Shown here: positions 11,302-20,427 of the stretch, piece after piece | Layout: each line of letters begins with the position of its first letter | Position numbering within the stretch: position 1 is the stretch's first letter | Source: Bryum argenteum | Taxonomy: Eukaryota > Streptophyta > Bryopsida > Bryales > Bryaceae | Assembly (NCBI GenBank): GCA_037043015.1 | Contig: CM073321.1 | Location: forward strand, 43,048,420-43,112,419 | Reading direction: 5' to 3' | DNA: 64,000 bases | Translations under genes and position numbers: made by a program | The notes under the pieces: generated by a model | Told to the model about the DNA's origin: nothing | Seen by the model: only the letters and a program-made list of their open reading frames with translations | Database searches by the model: none

Positions 11302-12728
11302 AATCAAATTGCATTATCCTAATGATGATTTCTTTAAAATTCCATTTGAAAGTCTGTCTAAGGAAGCTAGAACTGTGAATGAAATCGATAAGTTTAAGCC
11401 TTTTGAATTGAAAGATGAAGTTTTATATTATTATGGCAGAGTCTGTATTCCCAAGGCTGGGGAATATAGACTCAATATTATGAATAACCTTCATGATATT
11501 CCAATAGCGAGCCACCCAGGTTTTTCAAAAAGACCTATATGGCGGTCAAGCGTCATTATTGCGGCCAGGAATGAAAAAGGATGTCAAAGAATATGTTGAA
11601 GGATGCTTGAAATGTCAAGTCTCTAAGTACGAACAAGTGAAGAGTCCCGGATTGTTGCAACCTCTTAGTGTTCCTAACTTGAAATTTGAATCGGTCAAGT
11701 ATGGATTTTATTGTTGGATTGCCTAGGACTCAAGTAACTTTGATAGCATCATGGTGGTTGTAGATAGACTCACTAAGATAGCTCATTTTATTCCTACGAT
11801 TACTCAGAATCGCTTATGGGGTAGTTGAGTTATTTATGAGAGAGATCTTCAAACACCATGGAATTCCGCGTGAGATTATAAGTGATAGAGATCGTGAGTT
11901 TGTGAGTGAATTTTGGACCACACTTTTCAAATTGTGTGGGACCAAAATTAAGTTGAGTACTGCATATCATCCTGAGAGTGATGGCCAGACTGAAAGGACT
12001 AACAGGAGTCTTGAAGATATGTTGAGAATGTATGTTGGTAAGAAACAACACTCATGGGATAAGTGGTTGCATTTGATTGAATTTGCTTACAATGATCATA
12101 TTCATAGTAGTATTGGGGTAAGTCCATTCTATGTTTTATATGGTCAAGAATGTAGAACTCCTATAACACTCTCTACTCCTACTACGAGATTTGAAAGCAT
12201 TAATGAAATGATTAAGGAAATGAATGAAATTAGAGAGTTGGCAAAGTTGGCTATGAAGAGTGCTCAAGATAGAGCTAAACACTATGCTGATAGAAAAAGA
12301 ATCTTCCGTGAATTTGAAGTGGGTGATAAAGTCTTTTTGAAGGTAGCTCCAAAAAGATCTGGACTCAAGCTTGGTAAGTCAAGGAAGTTATCACCTTGGT
12401 TTTGTGGTCCTTTTGAAATTATTGAGAGAATAGGACAAGTTGCTTATAAACGAGGTTGCACGAGGATTGGCGGATACATGATGTATTTCATGTGAGTTTG
12501 TTGAGGAAGTATGTATCTGATCCCAGTCATGTTTTGCCTGATCTTCCAAAAACTGCTCCAGAGGGAGAACTACTTGCTCAACCTGAGAAGATTTTGAAGG
12601 TGGAGAATCAACATCTGAGGAATAAGACATTCCGTAGATTCTATGTGAAGTGGAAGGATTATCCGGAAGAAGAAGCTTCTTGGGAGAGAGAAGTTGATTT
12701 GAAGGGATTATCTCGACTTTGTCATTGA
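11302..12728 (+). pseudogene. Integrase and chromodomain of the nested chromovirus, frameshifted
   Basis: The frame changes near 11285, and coding continues at 11302-11520 with the linker. A zinc-finger piece (EGCLKCQ) lies in another frame near 11590-11640. VVVDRLTKIAHF (first catalytic Asp) is near 11755-11790. From 11836 to about 12460 comes ISDRDREFVSEFW (second Asp) and HPESDGQTERTNRSLED (catalytic Glu). A further shift near 12450 leads to IHDVFHVSLLRKYVSDPSHV and a chromodomain (FYVKWKDYPEEEASWERE), ending at 12728. The chromodomain normally steers insertion to heterochromatin. At least three shifts or stops make the protein non-functional. Confidence 0.88.
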
Positions 12729-12758
12729 GGACAATGACTTTTAATGGAAGGGGAGGAT

Positions 12759-13359
12759 TGTAAGGTAACTTACATTGATAGATGGATGAATGAAATCTTC
12801 TAACCACATTGGACGGTGTGTGTAAGCGAGAGGATGAAAGGAGTCGGACAACTCCCGATTGAGGATGGATGGACCGGAGTCGACAACCCAGATTGAGAAC
12901 ATGTGCACCGGAGTTAGACGGCTCTCTATATTTAGTGCATTGAGTCGACCACTCCAAGATTGAGAACATGTGCACTAGAGTTAGATGACTCTATATTTAG
13001 TGCATTGGAGTCAGACCACTCCAAGATTGAGAACATGTGTACAAGAGTTAGACAACTCAAGATGAGGTACACTAGAATTAGACTACTGATAGTAGTCAAT
13101 TAGCTTTACTCTAAATATAGGAGTAAAGATCTAGAATGATCTATAAATAGGCTAGACTCTGGAACATAGCCTAAGATAGACTGTAGTTCCTTTTGGGAAG
13201 GAACTCATATATAAGCTCGGGGGTGAGAAGGTAGAGGCTCTCTTTGACGGTGAGCTCTTCTCTATGGTTGGGAGGTTGAGCTTAATAAAGTTCTAGGTTT
13301 TGTCTTCCTAGCTAAATTGTGTTGTGAGTTGGTAATAAACCTATTAGAGGGTTGTTACA
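12759..13359 (+). repeat. 3' LTR of the nested chromovirus (601 bp)
   Basis: It has the same ends as the 5' LTR but is 68 bp longer, mainly because the internal repeat (CTCTATATTTAGTGCATTGG ... AGATTGAGAACATGTG) occurs once more. Small indels and substitutions in the first 150 bp also separate the two LTRs, so the insertion is not very recent. Confidence 0.93.
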
Positions 13360-13706
13360 AGCTGCAATATCAACATCGACATCTTTGTAAACAATACAAA
13401 GATGCACGCACAATGGCTGAGGCAGAGACAAGATATTGGGCTATCCGAGCGTGGTGGGCGTCGGCGCAGGCCACCTCCGAAGTTGGATTAGGTCACCTCG
13501 AACACTGGCTTGCATTCTGGCATTTCCGATATAGGCAGTGGGGTGGCTTCATGGAATTGGTGAGTCCTGAGTCACTGTAGCTATTATGTACACGTGCATT
13601 GATGTCTAGTAAATCTGTAAAATATATTTACTTTTTGTAGATACTATTTTACTTTTATGAACTTTTACATTAACAATTAGTTAATTTTTTTTAATTCTAT
13701 TCTTAG

Positions 13707-13727
13707 ATCAGACTCGCGGTGCCGCAG
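13707..13727 (+). other. 21-nt microexon of the MULE transposase gene
   Basis: It is flanked by ATTCTTAG before and GTATAATCC after. It encodes I-R-L-A-V-P-Q in phase 0 between an exon ending at 13559 (donor GTGAGT) and one starting at 13797 (acceptor TTTGCAG). Without it the two exons still join in phase, so skipping would only drop seven residues. It is inferred from splice signals and phase, not from a transcript. Confidence 0.6.
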
Positions 13728-15236
13728 GTATAATCCGCACTAAATATTGTGATCAACTTTTTTTGTTCCTAAGTCAAATGTCTTTGCACTTTGCAGGAAA
13801 ATAAATATTCTGCAGAGGAGCTGGCAGAGATGCCTTCATGCAACCTTGCAGAATCTATCCATAACAAATGGTTGCAAGCGTCCGACAATAAGGGTGGGGA
13901 CTTGTATGTTGCAGCTGTTGATGATCATGTTCGTGCTTTCCTCCAAGTTGTGGGTTACCACGACTTCAACGGAGGTGGCATGGGTGGTAGTGGACCAACA
14001 TCCGAAGAACTATTACTTCGTGTTGCCCACAAAGCTCAACGAACCGGCGATCCATCAGGCCTCACAAAGGCAGTTTCCGAATATCCAGGAGCTGAAAATA
14101 TTTGTACCCGCAACGCCCACCTTGAGGGGGCCGAGGTGTTCGGATCTAAGAAACGTAAGGCTGATGTTCCAATTGGAGCTGATGATGAAACGCACAGACC
14201 TGACACCGTGAGCTACTCACGTCCTCGAATTGGGAGAAGGGTTACCCGAGCTTGTGCTGAAAATCTGAGTACTATCCATGAAGAGGATGAAGTTGAAGAG
14301 CGACCGACAATACCATCCACTTTTGCTGGACCTAGTATTGAACGTGTGACTGCTGTTCAGGAGACTAAAGTAGACGAGAAGTTGTGGCATATTGCCCGTT
14401 TGAGGGAGAATTCTGCCAAGGCTTGTTGGGGTATCATGCGAAAGAGTAAAAAAAGATGTGAATCACGAATTATTCAAAAGGGGAAGGCGACCGCAGCTCC
14501 AACTTACACTGGAGTATGGCAACGCCCTCAAGAGGGGCCAAGAAAAATTGACCAGTTCTTCTTTTGTGCGGATGATATTGACAAGTGTGTGAAGGCTCAT
14601 CGTCGCAAGTGGATTGAGCCATTCTCTCTAAGTCAGGATAGACCCCCTATTCCTGAAATATGGCCTGTTAAGATAGGGACTAACCTTACACGAGATGAGA
14701 TGGAGGCCTTAGAGAATGCGGGCTTTCGACTACCCCAAAAAGAACAGCTTCCTAGGAACCGCACATTCAATAATGCTGCCCCACCCAGAGACTTGTCCCA
14801 TATTCCAGTCCCGGAGAAGCCGGACGTGTACCCGAGGTCAAGAAGATCGAAGAACATGAAACACATTCGAGCTATGACTTCAAAGCACATGAAGAATATT
14901 GAGTCTGCCACCTCAATGCAGGCCAAAATTCTGAAGGTGACCATGATCCCGCAGCCTGGTTTTGGATGTATTGTAGACTTGGAGTCGGAATCGGATGCAG
15001 TTTATAGACTTTCAATTAGTAAATTCCCGGATTGTTCATGCCCAGTGTTCAAGAAAACAATTTCTACGTTAGGAAGGAGAGATCCATATCGACCGTGCAA
15101 GCACCTATACTTCATCACAGTATTGGTTTGCAAATTTGATCCGAATGCTGACCTCTTCATCCACGCGGCCACTCTTAGTTTCAACGAGGTGAAGAAGATT
15201 CTGGAGGGAGGAATCCTAGACCATGCTACAGATTAG

Positions 15237-15690
15237 AATGCCTTATATCTCCTCATCCACGTACGATATATGTTAGTCTTATGATTGGGTGCTTCACACT
15301 TTATGTGATATTTTATCACAACTTATTTAATATTATCATACCAGTACCTACATGTACAGCAAACCTTGCCAATTTGTCTAACTCGGAGTACTATTCACTT
15401 ATAAATATTACCTTAGACACCTCTTGACATTTAAAAATTGTGATTTACTGTCGAATTTTGTAGCTCAAGTGTCACAAAATTCAGTGAATTTAAGCCTTCC
15501 TTCCACGGGTTTGGGTCACCAAATCCACGGTTATAAGTCTAGAATATTCGAATATTCATGGGAATATTCGAAAATTATTCTCAAAAAAATTTTAAAAATT
15601 TATTTTTAGAAATATTATTACTAAAAATACAAACTCAGCCCTAAAAATTCTAAATCTTACCGCTCACCGCTCACCGCTCACCGCTCAACG
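15237..15690. other. AT-rich spacer with a GAATATTC palindrome cluster
   Basis: No gene is seen. At 15542-15557 lies a perfect 16-bp palindrome made of two GAATATTC units, and another GAATATTCG follows at about 15562. At 15660-15698 is a short tandem of CGCTCAC, which sits exactly at the broken left end of the next retrotransposon. Confidence 0.6.
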
Positions 15691-16544
15691 CTCACACGGT
15701 AGCAACGTCCATAGTGATCCTTCTTAGTTGCCGCATTAAGTTTACGAAAATCCACACAGATTCGTAATGCGCCATTCTTTTTGGGAATGATGACCATCGG
15801 AGACAGCCAGGGTGCCGAGTCTATCGGGGATATAAACTTGGCAGAGAGCAGCTTGTCGAGCTCTGCTTTGACTCTGACAGCATAGTTTGGATTCATGCGG
15901 TACCGGTGTTGTTGTACCGGGTGAGCATTCGGTATCAGATCTATAGTGTGTTCGGCTATAGTCCTCGGTATCCCCTTTAAGTCTTCATGCGTCCAGGCAA
16001 AGATATCATGGTATTCTTTGAAGAGAGCTATTGTTGCTTGTTTGATTTCAGCCGGTGCGTCGGCGTTGATCTTGACATTCTTTGGTTCGTTTTCGGTGCC
16101 GAGGTTGACCAACTGTACTTGCTCTATGGAGCCATGTGTCCACCCAGTGACTACTTGTTTACTTAAAGCTTCAGCTGCCGGAGTTTTATCAATTATGACT
16201 GTTTCGGAAACCTCGGTGGTGAACCTGGGTGGGATATCGAGGGTATCCTCCTCTGAAACCACGCTGGCCAAGTGAATCTCCGCCAGCGGAATCAGATTGG
16301 GGTCGGCGTGGAACACCAGGGCTTCTTGCTCGTGCGTGAGACCTTTCCCCCAGGCCGTGCCAGCCTGATTCCTGATCTGTTTGACTTTTTCTCGAGTGAT
16401 GCAGCTGTCCACGGGAATGATCATTGTTTTCCGTATCTTGGTCGATCGATTTACGGCCCGATCATGAATTGCATTCATGTCTCTTAACCAAGGTCGGCCC
16501 AAAATCATAGGAAAATTCTTCATTGCCTGCGGCATGTCGATCAC
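15678..16544 (-). pseudogene. Gypsy protease end, linker and truncated reverse transcriptase
   Basis: It starts in the frame after the indel with the protease C-terminal LGRPWL box. A linker follows with FAWTHEDLKGIPRTIAEHTI, the usual sequence before RT in plant gypsy elements. RT fingers begin with HRYRMNPNYAVRVKAELDKL, then SPMVIIPKKNGALRICVDFR. The similarity ends after KKDHY, with no palm (YxDD) left. The final 10-12 codons (about 15678-15712) are not RT and overlap the short CGCTCAC tandem. Confidence 0.88.
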
Positions 16545-17104
16545 GACGAAGGTTGCGGTGTAGAGATACCGTGAGTTGTGATGGCCACGGTGGAAAGTAT
16601 TCCCAATGGGGTCACCGGGGCATCATTCGCCATTCTCAAAACGAACTGTGCTGTTGTAGGGTGTGGTAGTCCCAACTGTTGTCTTAGGTGATCGCTGATA
16701 ACGTTGACTCCGGAGCCTCCATCAACTAATACATTGGCCAGTTGGTGTTGTCCTAATCGGACATGTATGACGGCGGCATCGTTGTCTATGGTTGTCGCAT
16801 TAATCTCCACGGTTGTCGTGCCTTTTGTTGGGATAGTGTGCATATTTTGCAGGTATGTCTGCAATTCTGGGCTAATCTTCAACAGATCGGCTAATGTAAT
16901 GCGCACATCGGTTTTTTCTAATACTTGTTGCAGTTCTGGGACCACCGCTGTTTCCAGGTCGTTTTGAATTTGAGTTCGCAGTTTGTTCAATCTTTCCCAA
17001 TGCTGTTCCGCAAAAGGCTTGCGATGTTCTATGACATGTTTATCGGTTTTATCAAAGGTAGCCTTAGATCTTGTGGTTACCGCGGCTGTACTTATGGTAG
17101 CCAC
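16541..17104 (-). CDS. Gypsy aspartic protease region
   Basis: The ORF begins with a basic linker (TTRSKATFDKTDKHV) and contains the retropepsin-like site NVLVDGGSGVNVISDHLR near residue 130, with the ILG-type second strand PLGILSTVAITTHGIS downstream. The frame is lost near 16560. The continuing protease sequence (M-P-Q-A-M-K-N-F-P-M-I-L-G-R-P-W-L) is in the next ORF, so a one-base indel separates them. The product would cleave Gag-Pol in the particle. Confidence 0.82.
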   Translation of the reverse strand: MATISTAAVTTRSKATFDKTDKHVIEHRKPFAEQHWERLNKLRTQIQNDLETAVVPELQQVLEKTDVRITLADLLKISPELQTYLQNMHTIPTKGTTTVEINATTIDNDAAVIHVRLGQHQLANVLVDGGSGVNVISDHLRQQLGLPHPTTAQFVLRMANDAPVTPLGILSTVAITTHGISTPQPSS

Positions 17105-17141
17105 GTTGGTGCCATGGACTTCGGTAAGTGTAACTCCCCCC

Positions 17142-18281
17142 TTACATTGCGGCGGTAGACCGGTCTTTGCGGGATGTGCCTTGGTGTCCGTGGTAGCACG
17201 GGTGTTGGCCTGGGCGTTGTCTTAACACGGGGCATTGGCCTGCGTCGGTGGTGCGGGGATCCGCATTCCCAATGACCCATCGTTTGTTTGGTTGAAACGC
17301 GTCTACATCGACTTCCTCCGGGTACATGGATGCTGCCTTTGTTCGCGTGGGCCGAGTATCTTCCGTTCTTGCAGGTGTATTGGAAAACCAGCAACGTCCT
17401 GCATGTAGTTTGCCGCAAGTAGTGCATGGTGCCGCTGTCCCCCTGATAGGCACTCTTGGTAGCGGAAGCAACGGTGTCTGTGTTTTGTCTATGACGCCGA
17501 ATTCCCTGCTAATGTCATTGGCGGCTGTGAGTATCTCCTGCAACGTTTTTACACCGCGGATGATAATGCCCTGTTGTATCCACGGTAGCAAGCCCTTTTT
17601 GAACCATTCACATAGGTAGTCTTCTTCAGGCCGTTGACTGAGTTTGTCGGCCAGTTGTTTGAATCTGTCGTAAAACTTGTCGACAGGTTCGTTTCTTTCT
17701 TGCTGTATATTGCCTAAAGCTCGGAGTATTTCCGAGCTTGTTTTTAACTTTCGGAACTTCTGCAAAAAGCTACGCTCCATTTCTTCCCATGTCGGCAACA
17801 AATGTTCGGCTTCGAAATCAATGTACCAATTGATGTGGTTGCCCTGAAGGGTGGTTCCGAAGATGTTCTGCAGGTCTTCGGTGCTGGTAACACCGTTGGT
17901 TCGAGCTATTACTTTAAACCTGCGTATGTGCCAATCAGGATCTCCGGAGTCATCAAAGATTGGGTAAGGTATCTTTGGTAGCTTGATGAGCCGATCCCTT
18001 TCCCTTGATGCCATAGAAGCGGCTATGTTTGGATCAATCGGTGGTAGTTGTGATGGTCCGGCCATGGTAACGATGGGCGGAACAGTCGTTGATGTTCCTA
18101 CCCCTTGGAGATAGTGTAAGTTTAATATTTCGATCTTGGCACTGGTGGCGTCGTTTTTTGCCACCAAATCTGTCATTTGTTGTTTCATCCATTGGAGAAG
18201 TTCTCTCGTGGTATCTTGGTCTTCTTGGGGTATAACCTCCTCAGGTTCCGCGGTTCTTTCTGTTGCTTTTCGTGGAGGCAT
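17142..18281 (-). CDS. Gypsy gag-like protein (379 aa)
   Basis: The start at 18281 (MPPRKATERTAEPEE) comes about 75 bp after the LTR. A coiled-coil-prone N-terminus (about residues 20-55) is followed by the retrotransposon gag core: LIKLPKIPYPIFDDSGDPDW, FGTTLQGNHINWY, and a conserved helical block with NEPVDKFYDRFKQLADKL at roughly residues 200-220. One CTTCGKLHAGRC motif near residue 285 is a partial zinc-knuckle-like cluster. The protein would package the element RNA into cytoplasmic particles. The frame ends in a Pro/Thr/Arg-rich tail that looks frameshifted relative to the protease, which follows 37 bp later in another frame. The ORF itself is uninterrupted. Confidence 0.85.
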   Translation of the reverse strand: MPPRKATERTAEPEEVIPQEDQDTTRELLQWMKQQMTDLVAKNDATSAKIEILNLHYLQGVGTSTTVPPIVTMAGPSQLPPIDPNIAASMASRERDRLIKLPKIPYPIFDDSGDPDWHIRRFKVIARTNGVTSTEDLQNIFGTTLQGNHINWYIDFEAEHLLPTWEEMERSFLQKFRKLKTSSEILRALGNIQQERNEPVDKFYDRFKQLADKLSQRPEEDYLCEWFKKGLLPWIQQGIIIRGVKTLQEILTAANDISREFGVIDKTQTPLLPLPRVPIRGTAAPCTTCGKLHAGRCWFSNTPARTEDTRPTRTKAASMYPEEVDVDAFQPNKRWVIGNADPRTTDAGQCPVLRQRPGQHPCYHGHQGTSRKDRSTAAM

Positions 18282-18356
18282 TGTATCGTATTTGACGTTT
18301 TTGTTTCCTGTTTTGCTGGATGACTCAACACTCCATCCCCAGCATGGTCGCCAAAA

Positions 18357-19155
18357 TGTTAGCCTGGGTAACGAGGATGGAGTGCTTTTACGAGCTCCGC
18401 CGGAGGTAGCTTGAGTTTGGGATGGCAGTGGATAACGAGGGAGGCCGAGCTATGCTCGGTCTAGCAGGGACAGCAGGGAGTAGCCAAAAAGGCCGAGCGT
18501 TGACTTCGGCAACATTGGTTGTGCTGTGGAAGGAGGGGCATTTCAGTCGTCTTCTTCTTTCTTATTTTTACTTTACCCACGAATAGAATCGGTGGGTAGT
18601 ACCGATCTTGAAGGGAAAAGAGGGGGTACCGAGGTTTAACCGTGGCAACACCGAGGTCACCGAAGCCCGTAACCTGGTCCGCCGTCTCACCGGACCTTCC
18701 TTGGTAACCTCGGTGATCTTTGTAGCGATGAAGGTACCGTGGGTGTAGAACGTCTAAGACAAAGAATTAGGGTTATCGCCAAGTCTACCAAGCAAGCCTC
18801 GGTGTTCGGAGTAAGCAGGTGAGAGATGAGGAGACACAAGGATGGGAGAGAAAGACTGTGGCTCATGGCCTTTGTATTCAATTGATAACAACGGAGTACA
18901 TTCAAGCGTTCTGCCAAGATAAACTGAACATATCCTGCTACGGTGACTACAACGAGTGTCTCTCTCCTATTTTCTACAACCTTTTACACTACGGCTGCCG
19001 CGGATATCCCTGAAACCGAACGGTGCCCTTATCGACTGCCGAGGCATCTGCAGTTAACTGCCGGTGCCTCCACCGAAAAAGTGCTGCTATCTCCGTTGCC
19101 GCTGCTGCTCCCGCTTTGGCCGCCGAGGTTACCCGATGACGTCAGTCGGGTAACA
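18357..19155 (-). repeat. LTR of the truncated gypsy element (799 bp)
   Basis: The plus-strand ends are TGTTAGCC... and ...GGGTAACA, an inverted TGTTA/TAACA pair. The inner border abuts the primer-binding site at about 18337-18356. The LTR is GC-richer than its surroundings. The 5 bp outside it are TGTAC (19156-19160), but the other flank is lost so a target duplication cannot be tested. Confidence 0.85.
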
Positions 19156-19177
19156 TGTACGCGGAGATAATTTTGCA

Positions 19178-19505
19178 GAGGGAGGTGGATTGGAGGACGT
19201 TAAAAAAATCCCCTCAAACTATTAAGCCAACAGAACCCCATATTCCGCGAGCTCTTTATCCAGCGGCCAACCCACGAGAAGGTCTTACAACGCCTAGGGG
19301 TTACAAAGGAGGAATCCCTGATGAGGACATAGTTTGGTCAGATTCGGAAGAAGAAGGGACCGAAAGGCGAGAAGTGGATGAAGGGGAGCCGAACCAAACG
19401 ATGGAGGAAGGTGGAGCACATTTTGATGAAGGGGGGCCAAGCCAAGTTTGTACAGAAGGGGGGCCAAGCCAACTTTACAATGAAGGGGGCCCAAGCGAAG
19501 AATGA
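19178..19505 (+). pseudogene. Exon fragment with EGGPSQ repeats, cut by the gypsy LTR
   Basis: Just inside the LTR border a TTTTGCAG acceptor at about 19170-19177 opens a frame reading REVDWRTLKKSPQTIKPTEP. It then turns acidic (IVWSDSEEEGTERREVDEG) and ends with three copies of an EGGPSQ-like repeat before the stop. Acidic Asp/Glu-rich tails of this kind end many plant hAT transposases, so this may be the last exon of an element split by the retrotransposon. That is a guess. The ATG at 19155 overlaps the LTR end and is not a real start. Confidence 0.4.
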
Positions 19506-20020
19506 CTGGTAGTATGTTAATCACGTTTTTTTAGCAGTTGTAGAAAAGTAGTGTACGCAATATCAAACACTAAGTGCAATTGCCATTTTGTATGCAAAAA
19601 CGTTGAATGTGAATATGAAGTTTTTGATTTTCTTCAATTTAAATATTCTTGGTGAATGAAATCTCACTATTGCATGTGGTATAAGCATAAGGGAAAAACC
19701 TTCAATGTCTGAGGTACCGTCATTGATATATGGCAATTTTTTATCATTCTTAATCATTTAGGAAACGTGGATTGAGCAATATTCATCCCTTTATTTTTTG
19801 GATTTGGAGCAAGAGAAGTTAAAACTCTAGTTTGTAATATGAGTCCTTATTGTTCTCTCTCTTGCCTTCGCATGTTCCCTTTATTTTTTATTTTTTTTTC
19901 TTTTAAAAAGAAAACCATTATTGCGAATCAAACATTTTTGAGCCACATGGTCTCCGGGATTCTAGTTAATAATAGCTGTACTGCGTGGACCATGGATATT
20001 GACTTGGAGAGTAAAGTGCT
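19506..20020. other. AT-rich stretch without a recognised gene
   Basis: Only short AT-rich ORFs and a poly-T tract (about 19880-19905) are seen. The left outer end of the hAT element should lie near its right edge, but no clear terminal repeat could be found. Confidence 0.4.
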
Positions 20021-20034
20021 CTTCGTCGGAAAAA

Positions 20035-20230
20035 TCTGTCATCGCTATGGCGACCGGCGGTCCAACTGGGTCAGTGCTAGGGCGACCGGCGGTCCAGCTA
20101 GCGCGATGAAGTCAAGGCCAGGGCGACCGCCGGTTCATATGGCGCGACAGCGTTGTTGTTAGGGCGACCGCCGATCTGGCTGTGGCGACCTAGCCGCACC
20201 GCCGGTCGCCTTCTATGCGCATTCGCCCCC
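20035..20230. repeat. GC-rich dyad repeats left of the hAT transposase
   Basis: About five copies of GGCGACCGGCGGTCC or GGCGACCGCCGGTTC-like motifs, including ACCGCCGGTCGCC near 20198-20211. The motif GCGACCG-C-CGGTCGC is palindromic. The same motif fills 23365-23610 on the other side of the transposase, so these are probably subterminal repeats of one element. Confidence 0.8.
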
Positions 20231-20427
20231 GACTTACAGAAGTATGGAGTATATAAGGAGTCGTTCACGGACTCGAAGCCACTTTCCTTTGCGCTTGGCC
20301 CGTTGTCTTGGGTCTCCCCATGAGAAGCCCCCTGCTCGGTCTATATGTGCAAAGAGTAACTTGAGCCCTTGTAGTGCGTGTTGTCGTCACCAGTTTCATT
20401 GCAGCGGCGGAGGTGCGGTTCCGGAAC

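Larger units (their letters stand above)
9867..13359 (+). mobile_element. Ty3/gypsy chromovirus nested in the MULE gene
   Basis: The element is 3493 bp with direct LTRs at 9867-10399 and 12759-13359 (TG..CA) and a perfect 5-bp target duplication AGCTG at 9862-9866 and 13360-13364. The primer-binding site follows the 5' LTR directly and starts ATTGGTATCAGAGC (initiator Met tRNA type). A purine tract GGAAGGGGAGGAT precedes the 3' LTR. The body is only 2.36 kb. gag, protease and the N-terminal part of reverse transcriptase are missing, so this is an internally deleted copy that would need proteins in trans. The surviving coding part ends in a chromodomain, which places it among the chromoviruses, Tekay/Del-like by look. 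Confidence 0.95.
7938..15236 (+). pseudogene. MULE (Mutator-like) transposase gene, broken by a stop and a nested retrotransposon
   Basis: Exon 1 is 7938-9866, exon 1 resumes at 13365-13559, a 21-nt microexon is 13707-13727, and the last exon is 13797-15236. All joins are in phase. Features in order: a Ser-rich disordered N-terminus; a Cys/His cluster of the GCM/FLYWCH-like type (CVGHLQCHNQNCGF ... CKICKEPPVC ... HIGTHEHPVKVG); the DDE-type MULE region with FDHVKRVKNW, GFMANSAQANW and GRERTCDFHW; and a C-terminal SWIM finger (CSCP ... PCKHLYF). It would bind element ends and catalyse cut-and-paste transposition in the nucleus. A TAA at 9396-9398 interrupts a frame that continues unchanged on both sides. 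A chromovirus splits a codon-aligned site after Q-E-L. The Asn in FMANS stands where relatives I recall have Asp. The copy cannot act by itself. Confidence 0.85.
15700..19155 (-). mobile_element. Truncated Ty3/gypsy retrotransposon with a single LTR
   Basis: Read on the minus strand: LTR (19155-18357), primer-binding site TTTGGCGACCATGCTGGGGA directly after it, gag, protease, and the start of reverse transcriptase. The RT stops abruptly at about 15710, shortly after VDFRKLNAATKKDHY. The rest of RT, RNase H, integrase and the second LTR are missing, and a CGCTCAC tandem marks the break. The D-x-G-S-G-V-N protease and the long gag without a clear zinc knuckle fit the non-chromovirus gypsy elements of plants. 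The GC content is clearly higher than in the AT-rich neighbours. Confidence 0.9.
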
